A DNA stretch of 64,000 bases from Acidaminococcus massiliensis (GTDB lineage: Bacteria; Bacillota; Negativicutes; Acidaminococcales; Acidaminococcaceae): the NCBI RefSeq assembly GCF_900095825.1, contig NZ_LT608315.1, forward strand, positions 572,318-636,317, given 5' to 3'. Positions 8,513 through 16,234 of this stretch are shown one piece after another; the first letter of the stretch is position 1, and each line of letters opens with the position of its first letter. A program made the translations under genes and the position numbers. The notes beneath the pieces are model-generated. The model did no database searches. It was given only the letters and a program-made list of their open reading frames with translations, and was not told the DNA's origin.

Positions 8513-10180
8513 TTCTTTTTTCATTTGGAGATGATATTTCCTGGCATAATATTGGAAATTCTGTCTGCTGATCTTCAATAGTTCCGCCGTCTTTGTGGCA
8601 TTGCAGCCGCAGTGCAGATAAGCATCTGCCAGGAGCTGCTTTTCATACTCCTGGACCAAGCTGTTCAGACCCTGCCCATAATCCACTGTCCTTTCTGAAG
8701 CCGTAGGAAGGATCTCCTTAGGACGCTGCTGCTGATGCCGCAAAAAATAAGTGGGGAAATCCTCTGTATCCAAGATTCCATTTTGGGACATACTCAAGGC
8801 ATAATTGAGGATATGGAACAATTCCCGGACATTGCCCGGCCAGTCATGGTTCCGGAGCAGCTGCCAAAACTGGGGAGTGATGGTATGGATGGGCTGGCTG
8901 CCCCCATCCTTGTGTTTTTGCAGATACCAACTGACCAGCTCATCCAAATCCCCCATCCGTTCTCGTAAAGGAGGAACCTCGATGATCACAGACGCCAGCC
9001 GATAGAACAGATCTCTGCGGATCTTTCCTTGTTCCATCAACTGAAAAGGGTCTTCATTGCAGGAAGAAATCACTCTTACATCTATAGGAATTTCCCGAGT
9101 ACTGCCGATTCTCTGCACTTTCTTTTCTTCCAGCACTCGGAGGAGTTTGGCCTGCATTCCCAGGCTCATGGAATTCATTTCATCCAGGAACAGGGTTCCA
9201 TGGTTGGCAGCTTCCAGGAGTCCCGCCTGTTCCGTGCTTCCCGTAAAAGCCCCTTTGCTGGTACCAAAAAGCATGGATTCAATCAAAGATTCCGGAAAAG
9301 CCGCACAATTCACAGCAAGGAATTTCTCCTTTTTCCGAGAGCTGAATGCATGGATTCCCTGGGCAAACAGTTCTTTCCCGCTTCCTGTTTCTCCCTGGAT
9401 CAGGATATTCATTTCTTTCAAGGCCATTTGCTTGGCCAGCTGCACCGCTGCCTGGAGGAGGGCGCTGGAGCCGATGATGTCGTCAAAAGTGTACCGCGTC
9501 TGAGAAGCATTGGATAACTGCCGGGTCAGATGCCGGGTCAGGATCTGTTGGTTCTCTTGGAGCCGTGCCAGTTCTTTTTTGATCATACCCACATCCTGCT
9601 CCCGTACAACAGCTCCCAACAGAGAGCCGTCCGGCCGGAATACCGGCCACCCGTCATTGACCGTCATCAAGTCCTTTCCCGTAGTGGATTTATAATGATC
9701 ATACCGCTGGGCAACCGGCTTCCTGGTAGCCAGGGCCGTCAACGTAGTGCTGTACTGGGGATCCACAGCAAAAACATCCAAAAGACGCTGTCCTCGGATT
9801 TCATCTTTCAAAGAAATGCCCATCATCCGCCGGGCAGCCCGGTTGAAAAACTGGATATTTCCCCCAGCGTCATACAGCTGCAGCGCATCCGTCATACGAT
9901 TCACGATTTCAGCCAATAGCTGTTCACAGACATTTTCTTCTTGGATCAGCAGCAGGCTTCCCGGGGGATCCTCTATCCGACAGCAGGAAAAATGACATCC
10001 TTCCCACACCAGGGTCCCTTTTTCCAGATCCAATTGAAAATGAGGGATTTTCCCCACGGGGACTCCCACCAGAGATCCTGCTGTTTTTCTCAACATCCCC
10101 TCTGCAAAACCAGAAGAAAAAAGGACCTTTTGCACTTCATTTTTCCCATTCAGCCGGATCATCATCCCATAGAAAGGCAT
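8507..10180 (-). CDS. Sigma-54-dependent enhancer-binding activator (PAS-AAA-Fis)
   Basis: Bacterial enhancer-binding protein of 557 residues. Order: an N-terminal sensory region with a PAS-like domain (MTDALQLYDAGGNIQFFN), a central AAA+ domain with Walker A GETGSGKE, the sigma-54 contact loop GAFTGS (usual form GAFTGA), Walker B GTLFLDEM and the arginine-finger region RRDLFYRL, then a C-terminal Fis-type HTH (CNATKTAELLKISRQNFQYY). It hydrolyses ATP to open sigma-54 promoters. ATG 10180 has GGAGG nine bases upstream; a GTG two codons earlier is too close to it. Position and the downstream -24/-12 promoter point to the ammonia-lyase/symporter operon as target. Confidence 0.92.
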   Translation of the reverse strand: MPFYGMMIRLNGKNEVQKVLFSSGFAEGMLRKTAGSLVGVPVGKIPHFQLDLEKGTLVWEGCHFSCCRIEDPPGSLLLIQEENVCEQLLAEIVNRMTDALQLYDAGGNIQFFNRAARRMMGISLKDEIRGQRLLDVFAVDPQYSTTLTALATRKPVAQRYDHYKSTTGKDLMTVNDGWPVFRPDGSLLGAVVREQDVGMIKKELARLQENQQILTRHLTRQLSNASQTRYTFDDIIGSSALLQAAVQLAKQMALKEMNILIQGETGSGKELFAQGIHAFSSRKKEKFLAVNCAAFPESLIESMLFGTSKGAFTGSTEQAGLLEAANHGTLFLDEMNSMSLGMQAKLLRVLEEKKVQRIGSTREIPIDVRVISSCNEDPFQLMEQGKIRRDLFYRLASVIIEVPPLRERMGDLDELVSWYLQKHKDGGSQPIHTITPQFWQLLRNHDWPGNVRELFHILNYALSMSQNGILDTEDFPTYFLRHQQQRPKEILPTASERTVDYGQGLNSLVQEYEKQLLADAYLHCGCNATKTAELLKISRQNFQYYARKYHLQMKKEK

Positions 10181-10231
10181 CTGCACACACCTCCAGATTC
10201 ACAGAGAACACGCTGCCAAGAGGCAGCTCTT

Positions 10232-11560
10232 TTATTTCATCTCCTCCGGCAGGATGAAATTCAGCACTACGGCCACTACGAACACCACTGCCACACAATT
10301 TTCGGCAAAGACACTTTTCATCAGATCCGGAAAGATCTTGAAAATGGAGGGATTTTGGGTAAATCCGATGCCGATGGACAGGCTCAGGGCGGCAATGATC
10401 ATATTCCGCTGGCTGTAGCCGCAGCTGCCCAGCATCCGGACCCCGCTGACCACAATGGAGCCGAACATCATCAGGGTGCAGCCGCCCAGCACCGCTTCCG
10501 GCAGGGAGGCCAGGATCACCCCCAGCACCGGGAACAGACCGGCTAGGATCATGATGGCTGCCCCACTGGCCACGGCTTTCCGGTTCACCACATGGGTCAT
10601 GGCGATCAGTCCTACATTCTGGCTGAAAGAGGTGATGGGCAGGCAGCCGAACAAGGAAGAAAGGGCACTGATGAAACCATCCACCCCGATGGATCCTTCG
10701 ATTTCCTTATCGGTGGCATTCCGGCCAAAGCCCATGACCGTCAGGGCAGAAGTATCCCCCAGGGTCTCTGTGGCGGACACCAGGAAAATCAGGAATACGG
10801 AAAAAATGGCATCTGGATGGAATTCCAAGGCATAGGGAAGGGGCTGGGGCAGAGAGAACACTCCGGCCGTTCCCAGTTTGGACAGGTCTACCATACCGTA
10901 GAAGAAAGCCGTCACATACCCCACCACCAGACCGAACAGTACAGAAAGCTGTTTGTAGAAAGACTTGGCCTTGATGTTGAAGATCAGACAGGAAAGCAGG
11001 GTCACAGTCCCTACGATCATATAAGGAGCTTCTCCAAAATGAGGATTGCCGAAACCTCCCCCGAAGGAATTGGCTCCGATGCCCAGCAGGGAAAACCCGA
11101 TGGAAGTGACCACGCTGGCAGAGACGATGGGTGGGATGAACCGGCGCCACCAGCGGGCGATGAGCCCCAGACAGCCTTCCAGGCATCCGCCTACCAGTGC
11201 CGCCCCCAAAATGGCACCGTAGCCGTATTTGGCTCCAATGACACAGAAAGTGGAAACAAAGGTGAAGCTGATTCCCATGATGATGGGCAGGCGGCTGCCC
11301 AAGGGGCCCACTGGGAACATCTGGAACAGGGATCCCACGCCAGCCATGATCATGACAGCCTGGATCAGGGCAGCCGCCTGTTCTGTGGGCATCTTCACGG
11401 CGCCGGTGACGATCAGGATGGGAGCGATATTGGCCACAAACATGGCCAGCACATGCTGGAGCCCAAAGGGGACAGCTTTCTGCAGACTGATTTCCCCGTC
11501 AAACCGGTAAATGGGATCGGACAGATCCAGAGGCTGGGATTGCTGGTTTTCCTTTTCCAT
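10232..11560 (-). CDS. pbuX: NCS2 family xanthine/uracil permease
   Basis: Purine-base:proton symporter of the NCS2 (nucleobase-ascorbate) family, 442 residues with about 12-14 membrane helices. The family signature QNVGLIAMT is present, as is the conserved ATETLGDTSA segment. The start at 11560 follows GAAGGAGG. It lies 10 bp after xpt on the same strand, the same xpt-pbuX pairing as in Bacillus, so xanthine is the most likely substrate. No purine riboswitch was recognised in the shared leader. Confidence 0.9.
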   Translation of the reverse strand: MEKENQQSQPLDLSDPIYRFDGEISLQKAVPFGLQHVLAMFVANIAPILIVTGAVKMPTEQAAALIQAVMIMAGVGSLFQMFPVGPLGSRLPIIMGISFTFVSTFCVIGAKYGYGAILGAALVGGCLEGCLGLIARWWRRFIPPIVSASVVTSIGFSLLGIGANSFGGGFGNPHFGEAPYMIVGTVTLLSCLIFNIKAKSFYKQLSVLFGLVVGYVTAFFYGMVDLSKLGTAGVFSLPQPLPYALEFHPDAIFSVFLIFLVSATETLGDTSALTVMGFGRNATDKEIEGSIGVDGFISALSSLFGCLPITSFSQNVGLIAMTHVVNRKAVASGAAIMILAGLFPVLGVILASLPEAVLGGCTLMMFGSIVVSGVRMLGSCGYSQRNMIIAALSLSIGIGFTQNPSIFKIFPDLMKSVFAENCVAVVFVVAVVLNFILPEEMK

Positions 11561-11570
11561 AGGACCTCCT

Positions 11571-12155
11571 TCAGCGGAACAGGATGGATCCGGTAGCCGC
11601 ATCCATCTTTTCGATAATGGCCAGGCTCTTCACATCATATCCCTGTTTCCGCAGGGCATCTCCACCGCCCTGGAAGCCTTTTTCGATGGCAATGCCCACG
11701 CCTTCCACTTCTGCTCCGGCCTGATGGACCAGATCGATGAGCCCTGCTACCGCACAGCCGTTGGCTAGGAAATCATCGATGATCAGCACATGATCCCCGG
11801 CATTGAGATACTTTTTGGAAACGATCACATGGTTCACCTTGTTGTGGGTGAAGGATTTGATTTCCGTACTGTAGACTTCCTGATCCATGTTGCTGCCGGC
11901 ACTTTTTTTGGCAAACAGCACCGGGACCCGGAAATGGACAGCCGTAAGACAGGCGATCCCGATTCCTGAAGCCTCGATGGTCAGGATCTTGCTGATAGGC
12001 CGGTCTTTGAACAATTCGTAGAATTCCTTTCCCAATTTGCTGATGAAAGGAACGTCGATCTGGTGGTTCAGGAAGCTGTCCACCTTCAATACATCGCCGC
12101 TTTTGATGGTCCCGTCGGCCAAGATTTTTTTCTGCAGTAAATTGTACTCTGCCAT
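11571..12155 (-). CDS. xpt: Xanthine phosphoribosyltransferase
   Basis: Converts xanthine and PRPP to XMP in purine salvage; 194 residues, normal for the family. Diagnostic segments are [10 protein letters not shown] near the N-terminus, [15 protein letters not shown], and the PRPP-binding loop [17 protein letters not shown]. The start ATG at 12155 follows GGGGAGG. A GATATAAT -10 element sits on the minus strand upstream near 12210, with no strong -35. First gene of an xpt-permease operon. Confidence 0.94.
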   Translation of the reverse strand: MAEYNLLQKKILADGTIKSGDVLKVDSFLNHQIDVPFISKLGKEFYELFKDRPISKILTIEASGIGIACLTAVHFRVPVLFAKKSAGSNMDQEVYSTEIKSFTHNKVNHVIVSKKYLNAGDHVLIIDDFLANGCAVAGLIDLVHQAGAEVEGVGIAIEKGFQGGGDALRKQGYDVKSLAIIEKMDAATGSILFR

Positions 12156-12276
12156 GTTTTCCTCCCCATTTTTCCAGACAGTGAAATTCTTTTTCCGTGA
12201 AAGAATATTATATCATAAACACCTTTCTCGGAAAATAAAAAAGCCTGCCGCCATAGCGACAGGTTATTTCTGAAAT

Positions 12277-12350
12277 TGGAGCGGGCAATGGGAATCGAAC
12301 CCACCTCTAAAGCTTGGGAAGCTTTCATTCTACCAATGAACTATGCCCGC
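12277..12350 (-). tRNA. tRNA-Gly (anticodon CCC)
   Basis: The 74-nt minus-strand gene folds as a cloverleaf. The acceptor stem is GCGGGCA with TGCCCGC, the T loop reads GGTTCGATTCC, and the anticodon stem AAAGC/GCTTT encloses TTCCCAA, giving anticodon CCC. The 3' CCA is encoded, after discriminator T. Confidence 0.93.
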
Positions 12351-12364
12351 ATCAGATAAAATAT

Positions 12365-12393
12365 ATATTAGCAAATTTTTTTCTATTTGTAAA
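12365..12393 (-). promoter_or_regulatory. Promoter of tRNA-Gly
   Basis: On the minus strand TTTACA, 17 bases, TAATAT. The -10 ends about 15 bp upstream of the mature tRNA 5' end. The -35 overlaps the terminator hairpin of the preceding hydrolase gene. Confidence 0.6.
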
Positions 12394-12418
12394 GAGGGAT
12401 TTTCTCATCCCTCTTTTT
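12391..12418 (-). terminator. Hairpin at the end of the hydrolase gene
   Basis: AGAGGGAT and ATCCCTCT arms with a short loop overlap the last codons of the hydrolase gene, followed by a weak T-rich run (TTTACAAATAG). Probably an intrinsic terminator. Confidence 0.5.
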
Positions 12419-13151
12419 TCATCTCTTCCACCCGTTTCAGGAAATCAGCAAACAGCTGCTCCATCTCCGGATGCTCCTGCCACATATTTTCCGGATGCCA
12501 CTGGACAGCCACCACCTGCCGGTGATCATGGCTTTCCACACTTTCCGCCACTCCGTCAGGAGCTTCCGCTGTGACTTCCAACCCTTCGGCCACCCGGTGG
12601 ATGGCCTGATGGTGACGGGAATTGACAAAAGCCCGGGCCCCCAGGGTCTCATACAAGCTACTGCCCGGCTGCAGATCCACATGATGGGTGGGATAGCCTC
12701 CCGGCGCTCCCTGAGAATGGCGGATGGTACACTGGGGATTTTCACTGGGCAGATCCTGATACACATTGCCTCCCAAGGCAATATTGATCAGCTGGCAGCC
12801 CCGGCAGATCCCGAAAATCGGTTTGCCGGCCTGATAAAAAGCACGGAACAGTGCCAGTTCGAACAAATCCCGTTTATAGTTGGTCCGACCGATTTTCCAA
12901 ACTGGTTCCTCTCCGAATAGGGTAGGATCCACGTCCGCTCCCCCGGGAAGGATCAACCCATCAAACATTTCCACATACGCTTCTCCCCTCACACCGGCAA
13001 CATCCGGAAGGATCACCGGGACAGCCCCCAAACGGGCGAGGACTTCCACCAGCCCCCGGGGAGCAAAAGGAGCTTCCACCAAATTGGTCACTTCAGAAGC
13101 ATAGGGATAGGTATCAGCAGTAATGGCAATGCGCAGTTTCCCAGACATCAT
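12405..13151 (-). CDS. Class-I glutamine amidotransferase-like hydrolase (peptidase C26, PuuD-like)
   Basis: Predicted gamma-glutamyl hydrolase of 248 residues, similar to PuuD, which cleaves gamma-glutamyl-GABA. The nucleophile cysteine lies in GICRGCQLINIALGG, and the His-Glu pair is in VQWHPENMW near the C-terminus. The oxyanion segment LILPGGADVDP is also present. The start was set at 13151 (GGAAGGAGAG upstream); a longer frame to 13376 reads through the DnaA-box region and is not credible. It is the last minus-strand gene before the origin, so the strand switch occurs just to its right. No polyamine genes are next to it, so the substrate is uncertain. Confidence 0.85.
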   Translation of the reverse strand: MMSGKLRIAITADTYPYASEVTNLVEAPFAPRGLVEVLARLGAVPVILPDVAGVRGEAYVEMFDGLILPGGADVDPTLFGEEPVWKIGRTNYKRDLFELALFRAFYQAGKPIFGICRGCQLINIALGGNVYQDLPSENPQCTIRHSQGAPGGYPTHHVDLQPGSSLYETLGARAFVNSRHHQAIHRVAEGLEVTAEAPDGVAESVESHDHRQVVAVQWHPENMWQEHPEMEQLFADFLKRVEEMKKEG

Positions 13152-13302
13152 GTTCTCTCCTTCCCACAGGCCGGTCCGGCTGGAACCCTGCCGCGGATAT
13201 TTTGGTGGTTCCATTATAGGAAATCCATCGGGAATGTGCAAGAAATGCTGTTTTCCATAGAACATCTGTTTGAAATTTCCCTTCCTGCCCCGTGTTTCCA
13301 GA

Positions 13303-13375
13303 CTTGTCCCCAAAGTTATCCACACCTGTGGATAACTTTCTGTGGAAAACTCTTTTTCCTGTGGAAAAGTCCTCA
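13303..13375. repeat. DnaA-box module, copy A
   Basis: A unit of about 73 bp containing two head-to-head perfect DnaA boxes, TTATCCACA at 13316-13324 and TGTGGATAA at 13327-13335, only two bases apart. Two GTGGAAAA elements follow. Near-identical units occur at 14778-14857 and 15117-15197. Confidence 0.8.
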
Positions 13376-13416
13376 AACCGGCCGCGTCCTATCCTCCAGC
13401 CCTTTTTCCGCTCTAC

Positions 13417-13445
13417 TTATCCACATGGCAGGAATATGCTATAAT
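13417..13445 (+). promoter_or_regulatory. dnaA paralogue promoter overlapped by a DnaA box
   Basis: A perfect TATAAT at 13440-13445 is preceded at 17 bases by TTATCC (13417-13422), which is itself the first part of a perfect DnaA box TTATCCACA at 13417-13425. DnaA binding would cover the -35 region, so autorepression is likely. Confidence 0.6.
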
Positions 13446-13479
13446 GAAAAAAAATCCCCAAGGAGAAAGGAGGTTTGCC

Positions 13480-14616
13480 ATGACGAAAAAAAAGCCTGTA
13501 GAATTGGATCTGTTTGCCGAACAGGATCCGTTCCCCCCTCTTCCCGCCAAACCTCCGGAAAAGAAAAAACGGACAGTTCCTTCCCGTCCTTTCATCACCA
13601 ATCTTTCTCCCCGGTATACGTTTGAAAATTTCGTAGTGGGCAATTCCAACCGTTTTGCCAAAGCCGCCTCCATGGCAGTAGCCAACAATCCAGCCTTTGC
13701 CTACAATCCCTTTTTTCTGTTCAGTGATTCCGGCTTGGGCAAGACCCATCTGATGAACGCCATCGGGAACCAGATCCTCCAGAACCATCCTGAAATGAAG
13801 GTCCTGTACATCTCCAGTGAAACCTTCACCAATGAACTGATCGAAAGTGTGGAACACAACCGGCTGGAAGCCTTCCGGGAAAAATACCGGAATATCGATG
13901 TCCTGCTCATCGATGATATCCAGTTCCTGCGGAATAAAGAATCCACCCAGGAAGAATTTTTCCACACCTTCAATACCTTGGAAAAGGCCAACAAGCAGAT
14001 CATCATTTCCAGTGACCGTCCCCCAGCCGAATTGGATACCCTGGAAGAGAGGATGATCAGCCGGTTCAATTCCGGCCTGACTGCGGATATCCAGCACCCT
14101 GACCTGGAGACCCGTATGGCCATCCTCCAGAACTTGGCCCACAAAGACAGCGTCCTTTTCCCCAATGATGTGATTTTACTGATTGCCAGCAGTGTCACCA
14201 GCAATGTCCGGGAACTGGAAGGTGCCTACAACAGGGTCTGCGCCTACGCCAGCATGACCAAACAGCCCATCACTCTGGAACTCAGCCGGGCCGCTTTGAA
14301 GGAACTGAACCTGCTGGATACCCCCCAATTCGTTACGGTGGATACCATCCAGCAGCAGGTGGCGGACCATTTCCGGCTCCACCGTTCCGAACTGATCGAA
14401 AAAAAACGGACCAAACGGATCGCCGTTCCCCGGATGATCGCCATTTACCTGACCAAAGAAATGGCCGGGCTTTCCCTGAAAAAAATCGGAGAATGTTTTG
14501 GAGGCCGGGATCACAGTACCATCATCCATGCCTGTGAAAAGATCCAAAAAGACCGGCAAAAGGATCCGGAACTGAACCGGGAAATCGAATCCTTGATCCT
14601 GGAACTGAAAAAATAG
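13480..14616 (+). CDS. DnaA paralogue without domain I
   Basis: A second, shortened DnaA of 378 residues. It has complete domain III with Walker A GLGKTH at 85-90, Walker B LLIDDIQFL and the arginine-finger region RELEGAYNRV, then domain IV with the DNA-recognition helix GGRDHSTIIHA. Only about 40 basic, proline-rich residues precede domain III, so the N-terminal domain I that contacts DnaB, DciA or other partners is missing. In the 58-residue stretch starting at the Walker B motif, 47 residues match the downstream DnaA by eye. The start at 13480 has AGAAAGGAGG. An intact frame and motifs argue against a pseudogene. It may bind boxes and nucleotide but not load helicase by the usual route. 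Confidence 0.88.
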   Translation: MTKKKPVELDLFAEQDPFPPLPAKPPEKKKRTVPSRPFITNLSPRYTFENFVVGNSNRFAKAASMAVANNPAFAYNPFFLFSDSGLGKTHLMNAIGNQILQNHPEMKVLYISSETFTNELIESVEHNRLEAFREKYRNIDVLLIDDIQFLRNKESTQEEFFHTFNTLEKANKQIIISSDRPPAELDTLEERMISRFNSGLTADIQHPDLETRMAILQNLAHKDSVLFPNDVILLIASSVTSNVRELEGAYNRVCAYASMTKQPITLELSRAALKELNLLDTPQFVTVDTIQQQVADHFRLHRSELIEKKRTKRIAVPRMIAIYLTKEMAGLSLKKIGECFGGRDHSTIIHACEKIQKDRQKDPELNREIESLILELKK

Positions 14617-14669
14617 AAGGTGTTGCATTTTCTATGTAATAACCAGCCTTTAATCCGGGTGCTCTGTAA

Positions 14670-14711
14670 CCCATGTCCCTGCCCTTTGCACAGGGACATG
14701 GGGATTTTTTT
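14670..14711 (+). terminator. Terminator of the dnaA paralogue
   Basis: Perfect 12-base arms CCCATGTCCCTG and CAGGGACATGGG, nine-base loop, then A and seven T. Confidence 0.9.
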
Positions 14712-14777
14712 GTCTTTGAGATAGAGTTTTCCACAGGGAAAAATCTCCGTCCACAGACCGGAAGCCCCATGAAACGG

Positions 14778-14857
14778 CCTTATCCACAAAGTTATCCACA
14801 TCTGTGGATAACTTTCAGTGGAAAACTTACTTTCCTGTGGAAAACCTCCAGTCCCCC
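14778..14857. repeat. DnaA-box module, copy B
   Basis: Second copy of the module. DnaA boxes TTATCCACA at 14780-14788 and 14792-14800 and the inverted box at 14803-14811 (two-base gap), followed by two GTGGAAAAC elements and a C-rich end. Confidence 0.8.
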
Positions 14858-15116
14858 CAACTAAGCCAGATTCCAGCTCTTATCCCCAAACTTATCCACA
14901 TGTCCACTGGAGGTGTTGCACGAAACAGGGAACACCTCCTAAGTCGGGAGTCAGAAGTCTGCTGTCGGAAACCAGTAAAACTGGCTTTGAACAACGGAAA
15001 ATACATGCAACAGTCATTGTTTCAAAATCAATTTATAAGAATTGATTTCCAACGGCCGCTGACTGCCGACTCAAGATATCCACACCCCCTCCTCCCTCTC
15101 CAGCCCCGTATACTGG
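14858..15116. other. Non-coding origin segment between box modules
   Basis: No gene seen. It holds a degenerate box TTATCCCCA at 14880-14888, a perfect box at 14892-14900, a hairpin with arms GGAGGTGTT/AACACCTCC at 14909-14939, an AT-rich stretch with a perfect inverted repeat AAATCAATT-N6-AATTGATTT at 15025-15048, and an ATATCCACA variant at 15076-15084. A longer imperfect inverted repeat (AGTCGGGAGTCAG near 14942, complementary to CTGACTGCCGACT near 15059) flanks the AT-rich part. It may be an unwinding element; this is inference. Confidence 0.5.
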
Positions 15117-15197
15117 GCTTATCCCCAAAGTTATCCACACCTGTGGATAACTTCCAGTGGAAAACTTTTTTCCTTGTGGAAAACCTCCAGCCCCCCC
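15117..15197. repeat. DnaA-box module, copy C
   Basis: Third copy: degenerate box TTATCCCCA at 15119-15127, perfect boxes at 15131-15139 and, inverted with a two-base gap, 15142-15150, then GTGGAAAAC elements. A further perfect box TTATCCACA is at 15233-15241. Confidence 0.8.
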
Positions 15198-15302
15198 TTT
15201 TCACGCCCTTCCTTTCCCTTTCCCAGATTCTTTTATCCACAGACAAGCCAAATATGCTATACTATATCCATACAACCTTTGGAACTGACTGGCTCCCCTA
15301 AA

Positions 15303-15316
15303 ATACAACGTTGTAT
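15303..15316. promoter_or_regulatory. Perfect palindrome upstream of the HTH/coiled-coil gene
   Basis: ATACAACGTTGTAT is a perfect 14-bp palindrome about 95 bp upstream of the gene at 15412. A TATACT element near 15256 could be the -10 of that gene. The protein has an HTH, so this is a candidate autoregulatory operator. Confidence 0.4.
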
Positions 15317-15411
15317 GAAGTTTGCAGGATGCCAGTTGTCTGAGAAACCGCTGAACACTCGGCGGTTTCTTCCCGTTCCGGAAATCTACACCATACTGAG
15401 GGATGCCTGTC

Positions 15412-16035
15412 ATGATCACCATCAAAGACTACGCCAAACAAAAAGGGGTTTCCTATGAAGCCATCCGCAAACAGATCAAGCGGTACGATGCAGAGCTGGA
15501 AGGCCACCTGATCAAACAAAACCGGTTTCTTATGCTGGATGATGAAGCCGTCCAATTCCTGGATGGAAAACGTTCGGAAAACCCTGTCATCGTCTATGAA
15601 CAAAATAAAGATGAAGAGCTGGAACAGCTGCGCCAGGAAAACAAGATGCTCCTGATCCAGATGAACACCGTCCAAGATCAGCTTGGAAAAGTCCAGCAGA
15701 AGCTCATTGCGGAAATGAGCACCACCAAGCTGCTCACCCAGGAAAAGGTCCAGTATCTGGAATACAAAGCCCAGTCGGAACAAAAAGAACTCCAGCTCCA
15801 GGATCTAGCCAAAGCCAGAGATGCCGCCCAAGCCAGAGCTGATCAGCAGGAAGCCGTCCTGCGCCTGAAAGAACAGCAGATCGGAGCCCTGACAGCAGCC
15901 AAGGAAACAGCTGCTGCCAATCTGCAGGAAGCCCGTGTCCGTATAGAGGAAGCGGAAGCTCGTGCCAAAGCAGCTGAAGAAGAAACCGAAAGACTGAAAA
16001 AACGCAGTTTCTGGGATCGTCTTTTCAACCGCTGA
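15412..16035 (+). CDS. HTH and coiled-coil protein (DUF536/plasmid Rep-accessory-like)
   Basis: Protein of 207 residues with two parts. Residues 1-60 form a MerR-like helix-turn-helix (ITIKDYAKQKGVSYEAIRKQI then a wing ending in LDDEAVQFLDG). About residues 65-195 are a long, Gln/Glu/Lys/Ala-rich coiled coil. It ends in a basic-aromatic tail KRSFWDRLFNR. This layout resembles the DUF536-type proteins often found beside repA on Firmicute plasmids, which have the same HTH, coiled coil and W-x-x-L/F tail. The start at 15412 was chosen because GAGGG is nine bases upstream; an ATG three codons earlier abuts it. It lies between two dnaA genes inside the origin, so a role in replication or origin segregation is plausible but unproven. 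Confidence 0.7.
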   Translation: MITIKDYAKQKGVSYEAIRKQIKRYDAELEGHLIKQNRFLMLDDEAVQFLDGKRSENPVIVYEQNKDEELEQLRQENKMLLIQMNTVQDQLGKVQQKLIAEMSTTKLLTQEKVQYLEYKAQSEQKELQLQDLAKARDAAQARADQQEAVLRLKEQQIGALTAAKETAAANLQEARVRIEEAEARAKAAEEETERLKKRSFWDRLFNR

Positions 16036-16054
16036 AACGGACTGCCGGAAGAAG

Positions 16055-16163
16055 TTATCAACAGCTGTGGATAACTCCCTGTGTATAACTTGGCTTTTGT
16101 GGATAACCTTGAAAGACCGCTGCTACTGTTTCTTCCTTTCTTTCCAGCCGGAAGTTATCCACA
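16055..16163. other. DnaA-box cluster upstream of dnaA
   Basis: Boxes: TTATCAACA at 16055-16063 with an inverted TGTGGATAA at 16066-16074 (again a two-base gap), TGTGTATAA at 16080-16088, TGTGGATAA at 16098-16106 and TTATCCACA at 16155-16163. A GATATAATGG -10-like element follows near 16192, so the last box may also regulate dnaA. Confidence 0.8.
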
Positions 16164-16234
16164 CTGTCCACAGATTTTTCCACAGGTTCGTGATATAATG
16201 GAATCTCTATAAAACCACAAAGGATGGATCGGAT

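Noticed and set aside
8507-10180. Loss of sigma-54 contact because the loop reads GAFTGS
   Set aside because: The GAFTG core is intact. A changed last residue is tolerated in some activators, and the matching -24/-12 promoter supports function.
12156-12276. Purine riboswitch upstream of xpt
   Set aside because: No conserved purine-aptamer core could be recognised; only a promoter-like -10 and a hairpin GCCTGTCGC/GCGGCAGGC-type terminator of the tRNA are visible.
13480-14616. The dnaA paralogue as a pseudogene
   Set aside because: The frame is intact, it has a good ribosome binding site, a promoter and a terminator, and the Walker A, Walker B, arginine-finger and DNA-recognition motifs are all present.
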